From the NCBI GenBank assembly GCA_963576735.1, contig OY755171.1:9362001-9426000 (forward strand): a stretch of 64,000 nt of DNA. Reading direction: 5' to 3'. This stretch comes from Bedellia somnulentella. Taxonomy: Eukaryota; Arthropoda; Insecta; Lepidoptera; Bedelliidae. The position numbers and the translations under genes were made by a program. The notes under the pieces are model-generated. The model was not told the origin of the DNA, did no database searches, and worked only from the letters and a program-made list of their open reading frames with translations. Shown piece after piece: positions 62,001 to 64,000 of this stretch (position 1 is its first letter; each line of letters opens with the position of its first letter).

Positions 62001-62850
62001 TGTGGCTGAAGGGTTTCTAGCTCCGAAGCTCTGCTTACCCCTTTTTGGGATTTATGGCCGTGACTATATGTATGTATGTATATATATAAAAAAATAAGGT
62101 GTGCAGAGCATCTTGAATAGATTTCACTACGCTTATAAATTATAGCTATTTACCTATCTTTTTAAAAGTCGGGTACACAATAATGTATTTATTAAATGAT
62201 TCTTGTCGTGACACTCACCTATTCCTGGTAAGAACTGCATCAACTGGCCTATGATTGGTACGGATGCCGGTCCAGGAATATCTGTCCATGGTTTAAGAGA
62301 GCCCGTCTCTGTTCCTTTGTTCGCAGCATTATTGGTACTAGTCAGTCTACAACCATAAAAACAAATTATTTTACACAAACGTAGATAATCACATAAATCT
62401 AGGTTTTCTAACCATCTGTATCCATAGTGATCCATGGTAAGTAAAATGAAAGTTGGGGAAGTCCATAACAAGCCTTGAAAATATTATCGCAAAAGACTTC
62501 TGACCGGCAATGATACACCACCAAGTACAGAATGATTATCGATAGAACCTATTTTTTTTTTGTTCTTTTTGATTCTATGCTTTTTATTATATGATTTAAA
62601 TATTTAAACTTTTCTCAATAACAACTTAAAATATTTTTTGTAATAAAGTGTTTTACCAAGTACTTATAAAAGAAGAATTACTAATTCTGAAGCAATAGCT
62701 ACCCCTTTTTGAGATTAATAACTGTGAGTATAAATATAGGTAGTTGTTTATTTACCTTGAAATTGAATTTCTTGTGGAAGACGATACTAATATATAATGT
62801 TTGATTTTGGATGATTGCGGTACACACTTTCTCAAAGGATATGATTGCAT
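52742..62850 (-). CDS. Mitochondrial-clan cytochrome P450, nine exons, with an in-frame TGA
   Basis: Exons on the minus strand: 62850-62756, 62346-62219, 59424-59291, 58954-58836, 58172-58056, 57811-57533, 56999-56840, 54369-54151 and 53065-52742. All introns are GT-AG, phases agree, and the sum is 1575 nt (525 codons with the stop), a normal P450 length. The N-terminus is basic and Ser/Arg-rich with no acidic residue (MQSYPLRKCVPQSSKIKHYI), like a mitochondrial presequence. The Pro-rich hinge is PWTDIPGPASVPIIGQL. Helix I reads AGVDSSNTAL, helix K LKEAMRMMP (ExxR), then FIPERW and the haem loop FGFGVRMCIGRRIAELE with its Cys ligand. These fit the insect mitochondrial clan (CYP12/333/339-like; family not fixed). 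Such enzymes oxidise lipophilic substrates with adrenodoxin. Codon 272 is TGA (57591-57589), so this copy is a null allele, a pseudogene or carries a sequence error. Confidence 0.88.
53166..53362 (-). repeat. Family-A repeat in P450 intron 8
   Basis: From 'atactcacggctttaaatct' to 'ccgttagtcgcctcttaagt'; 3'-tail side marked by (CATA)n. The rest of intron 8 (53363-54150) has no recognised repeat. Confidence 0.75.
54151..54369 (-). CDS. P450 exon 8 (helix K)
   Basis: Acceptor tttatttgcag, donor AGGA|GTACGT; exactly 73 codons. Encodes SNTALSTLYLLATNKEKQEK and LKEAMRMMP (ExxR). Confidence 0.9.
54640..54905 (+). pseudogene. LINE ORF2 C-terminal fragment in P450 intron 7
   Basis: The plus-strand frame contains CAGHVCRMHPEKWAKTATEW, then RGRTRRRWRDDLDKF and CEAFAQQWETNYA, the typical end of an RTE- or CR1-type LINE protein. 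It lies antisense to the P450 transcript. Confidence 0.65.
55115..55320 (+). repeat. Common insect interspersed repeat in intron 7
   Basis: 'tattataaagctgaagagtt' followed by (TTTG)n, 'ctaggatcttaggaactact' and 'gaggaaggttttaggctata' matches a repeat widely seen in lepidopteran introns (recalled, not searched). Confidence 0.5.
55407..55480 (+). pseudogene. Possible THAP-finger fragment
   Basis: ATG at 55407 begins MPSC, then after an in-frame TGA (55425-55427) FCTDYSRKATKMM. This resembles the N-terminus of THAP-domain proteins such as P-element-type transposases. Very short; low confidence. Confidence 0.25.
56300..56560 (-). repeat. Family-A repeat in P450 intron 7
   Basis: Nearly complete minus-strand copy ending 'gtgctattctaagccgacac', preceded by (CATA)n. 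A weaker remnant lies at 57350-57440 in intron 6. Confidence 0.8.
56840..56999 (-). CDS. P450 exon 7 (helix I, first half)
   Basis: Acceptor tcttttcatag, donor TTCT|GTAAGT. Encodes IDVNTAVIMASDMLFAGVDS. Confidence 0.88.
57533..57811 (-). CDS. P450 exon 6, contains the premature TGA
   Basis: Acceptor ttaaatttag, donor TGGA|GTAAGT. Encodes WSLESIGTVALGGRIGCLD and then FKPSLW followed by TGA at 57591-57589. The frame then continues YYPTRKFRKAMKLYAQQM, as expected for the family. Confidence 0.85.
58056..58172 (-). CDS. P450 exon 5
   Basis: Acceptor ttatttttcag, donor AAAG|GTAATA. Encodes the helix C region (HNQNWREFRTKVNPILMQP). Confidence 0.88.
58630..58790 (-). mobile_element. SINE head fragment in P450 intron 4
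   Basis: Minus-strand tRNA-like head related to 29087-29441, with box A-like CAGCTCAATGG and the 'catggttggtaacg' body start. Confidence 0.55.
58836..58954 (-). CDS. P450 exon 4
   Basis: Acceptor atttttcag, donor CTGA|GTATGT. Encodes VLRGETEMPIRNGFYSLEYF and following residues. Confidence 0.85.
59291..59424 (-). CDS. P450 exon 3
   Basis: Acceptor aaattttcag, donor GCAG|GTAAAA. Encodes the GDSYGPIFKQDSMLGRPPVI region (helix A and strand 1). Confidence 0.88.
60025..60103 (-). repeat. tRNA-like SINE remnant (Ser-like) in intron 2
   Basis: The minus strand reads GTCCGTGGCCGAGTGGATAG with box A TGGCCGAGTGG (60093-60083). Box B is degenerate. Not a functional tRNA gene. Confidence 0.45.
60211..61672 (+). 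repeat. Composite interspersed repeat in intron 2
   Basis: It starts 'actagctttttgcccgcgac' and ends 'tttgtaatattagtatgga', the two ends of a repeat frequent in insect DNA. The interior carries a partial family-A copy (about 60330-60480), a tRNA-like segment (60905-60997) and unassigned AT-rich sequence. It may be several insertions rather than one unit. Confidence 0.45.
60905..60997 (-). repeat. tRNA-like SINE head
   Basis: On the minus strand, box A TGGCGGAGCGG (60988-60978) and box B GGGTTCGTATCTC (60924-60912) have tRNA-like order, but spacing between them is longer than in a tRNA gene without an intron. Confidence 0.5.
61850..62085 (+). repeat. Family-A repeat in intron 2
   Basis: Runs from 'tcttttctacccacgggtgt' to 'atggccgtgactatatgtat' with a TATG tail. 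Confidence 0.7.
62219..62346 (-). CDS. P450 exon 2
   Basis: Acceptor tatggttgtag, donor ATAG|GTGAGT. Encodes the hinge PWTDIPGPASVPIIGQL. Confidence 0.85.
62756..62850 (-). CDS. P450 exon 1 (start and presequence)
   Basis: ATG at 62850 in context GCCGCAATG; 31 codons plus 2 nt; donor AAG|GTAAAT. The encoded stretch is basic. It was chosen because it splices in phase to 62346 and no other ATG fits better. Confidence 0.7.
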
Positions 62851-63469
62851 TGCGGCACGTAAATTTCAAGATATGTCTACCTTAAAACACAATAATTTGT
62901 AAAAGAAATACAATTAAAATTAAACGTTTAAAATGTGAGTAATGAACTATTCACAATAAAAACACGTTTGACCGAGACTCATCATATTACTCATTAAAAC
63001 AGTTTCTAATCAATAAAATTAAAACATTAAATTTGTTTATATGACATTCTGTTGATACAGTTAAAGGTCATTATTCGTATTGAGATAATTTTCAACACAT
63101 CCAAAGTAAACATGACTACTCACAGTAGTGTACATTGTGCTCGGAAGTAGTGGTTAATATTTTAGTGAAAGAATATCAAAGGAAAACTAAAAAGGGATGA
63201 TTGATTATTTAATCAGAAACTTTATACTCGCGCTAAATGTCCGCGAAAAGATAGCAGAGGTTCTGGTGAATTTCAGTAACTTGGTATTCAGATAAACCAT
63301 TTATAAATTGAAAGAACATTCACTGATATTTAGTAAAAACATTAAAAACTACATCATAATATAAACATTACTTACATTTGTTGAACGTCAAAATTTCAAG
63401 CGAATATGACTCCACCTGCGGTATAGTGGCTTAGAATAGCACTACCCTATTTAAGGGTCATTATACATG
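62851..63469 (-). promoter_or_regulatory. Upstream region of the P450 gene
   Basis: AT-rich sequence upstream of the P450 ATG. No TATA box or initiator could be singled out. A short family-A start ('gcttagaatagcactaccct') lies near 63430. Confidence 0.3.
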
Positions 63470-63720
63470 CCTTTTTAACCGACTTCAAAAAAAGAAGTGT
63501 TCTCAATTCGACCGTATATTTTTTTATGTTTTTTCGCCGATTACTTTGCCATTTATGAACCGATTTTGATTATTATGTTTTTATTATAAAGAAGATACTC
63601 CCGGAATGGTACCATGATAAGAATATCAGGGTTTGATGATGGGATCCTGGAGAAATCGAGGGGAACCCTCAAATTTTATAGGCATATGTACCGCGTTTTA
63701 CATATTTTCTGATGTTATAT
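63470..63720 (+). repeat. Interspersed repeat, unassigned
   Basis: 'aaccgacttcaaaaaaagaa', 'gttctcaattcgaccgtata' and 'ccggaatggtaccatgataa' resemble a repeat common in lepidopteran introns. A distant relative of the first motif is at about 59566 (recalled, not searched). Confidence 0.4.
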
Positions 63721-63837
63721 TGGCATTTGCTTCTGGAAATCATAATGTTATGCTGCTGAGCTGATGATGGAAGGTGTAGGTCCTCAATCACTAGGAGTTA
63801 GGAAATAATTCTTTCAACATTTGTGGGAATTTGAGAT

Positions 63838-63995
63838 CAAATAGATAATGTGCTCAAAAAGGCAGGCGTCCGAAGTATGAGAAATAAAAGTTAATGTATG
63901 AAAAGATTGATAAATGTAAATAAGGCATTGCACAAAGTGGCATCCGATAGTCTCTGCCTACCCAATAAAAACTAATGGCGTGATTATATGTACAG
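63838..63995 (+). repeat. RTE-like LINE 3' fragment
   Basis: Contains 'gtgctcaaaaaggcaggcgt', 'gatagtctctgcctaccca' and the family's 3' tail 'taatggcgtgattatatgta' in plus orientation. Confidence 0.65.
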
Positions 63996-64000
63996 ATTTT

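Overview
The window looks like nuclear DNA of a moth or butterfly (Lepidoptera). The basis is the repeat content: TED-like errantivirus-type elements, a mag-like Ty3/gypsy element with very short LTRs, a BEL element, a D,D34D mariner, CR1/Jockey- and RTE-type LINEs, and tRNA-derived SINEs with (TTATG)n tails. There is also one AT-rich, multi-exon host gene. Almost everything before 52.7 kb is mobile DNA, much of it nested.

Region by region. 1-7.2 kb: fragments of LINEs, a SINE and a short interspersed repeat ('family A'), two perfect foldbacks and long AT-rich stretches with no gene. 7.2-29.06 kb: a mariner (about 1.3 kb when rejoined) split by a decayed errantivirus-type element (#1, 8449-28974). 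Element #1 was itself hit by two LINE fragments, a TIR element and a complete, very young errantivirus-type element (#2, 18823-28663, gag-pol-env, LTRs that look identical). 29.1-34.6 kb: a full SINE, then a complete 5-kb Ty3/gypsy-like element (29557-34555) whose primer-binding site matches its own LTR rather than a tRNA. 34.6-42.1 kb: a LINE tail, a MITE-like element, then a family-A repeat split by an internally deleted BEL element, which is in turn split by an intact mag-like element (36126-40829). 42.8-51 kb: an RTE-like LINE split by a CR1-like LINE (43193-48964) with ORF1, an unexplained hydrophobic middle frame and ORF2.

52.7-62.85 kb (minus strand): the only host gene recognised, a nine-exon mitochondrial-clan cytochrome P450. 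All splice phases agree and give 525 codons including the stop, but exon 6 carries an in-frame TGA at codon 272. Its introns hold family-A repeats, SINEs and LINE fragments.

Several elements end gag or ORF1 on a canonical -1 frameshift heptamer: A AAA AAC in the 29.6-34.6 kb element, T TTA AAC in errantivirus #2, and T TTT TTA in the CR1-like LINE. The most unusual leads are the self-priming signature in the 29557-34555 element, the frameshift-linked middle ORF of the CR1-like LINE (and a competing 11-bp direct-repeat explanation), and the P450 stop codon. All identifications are from reading the sequence; no database search was run.
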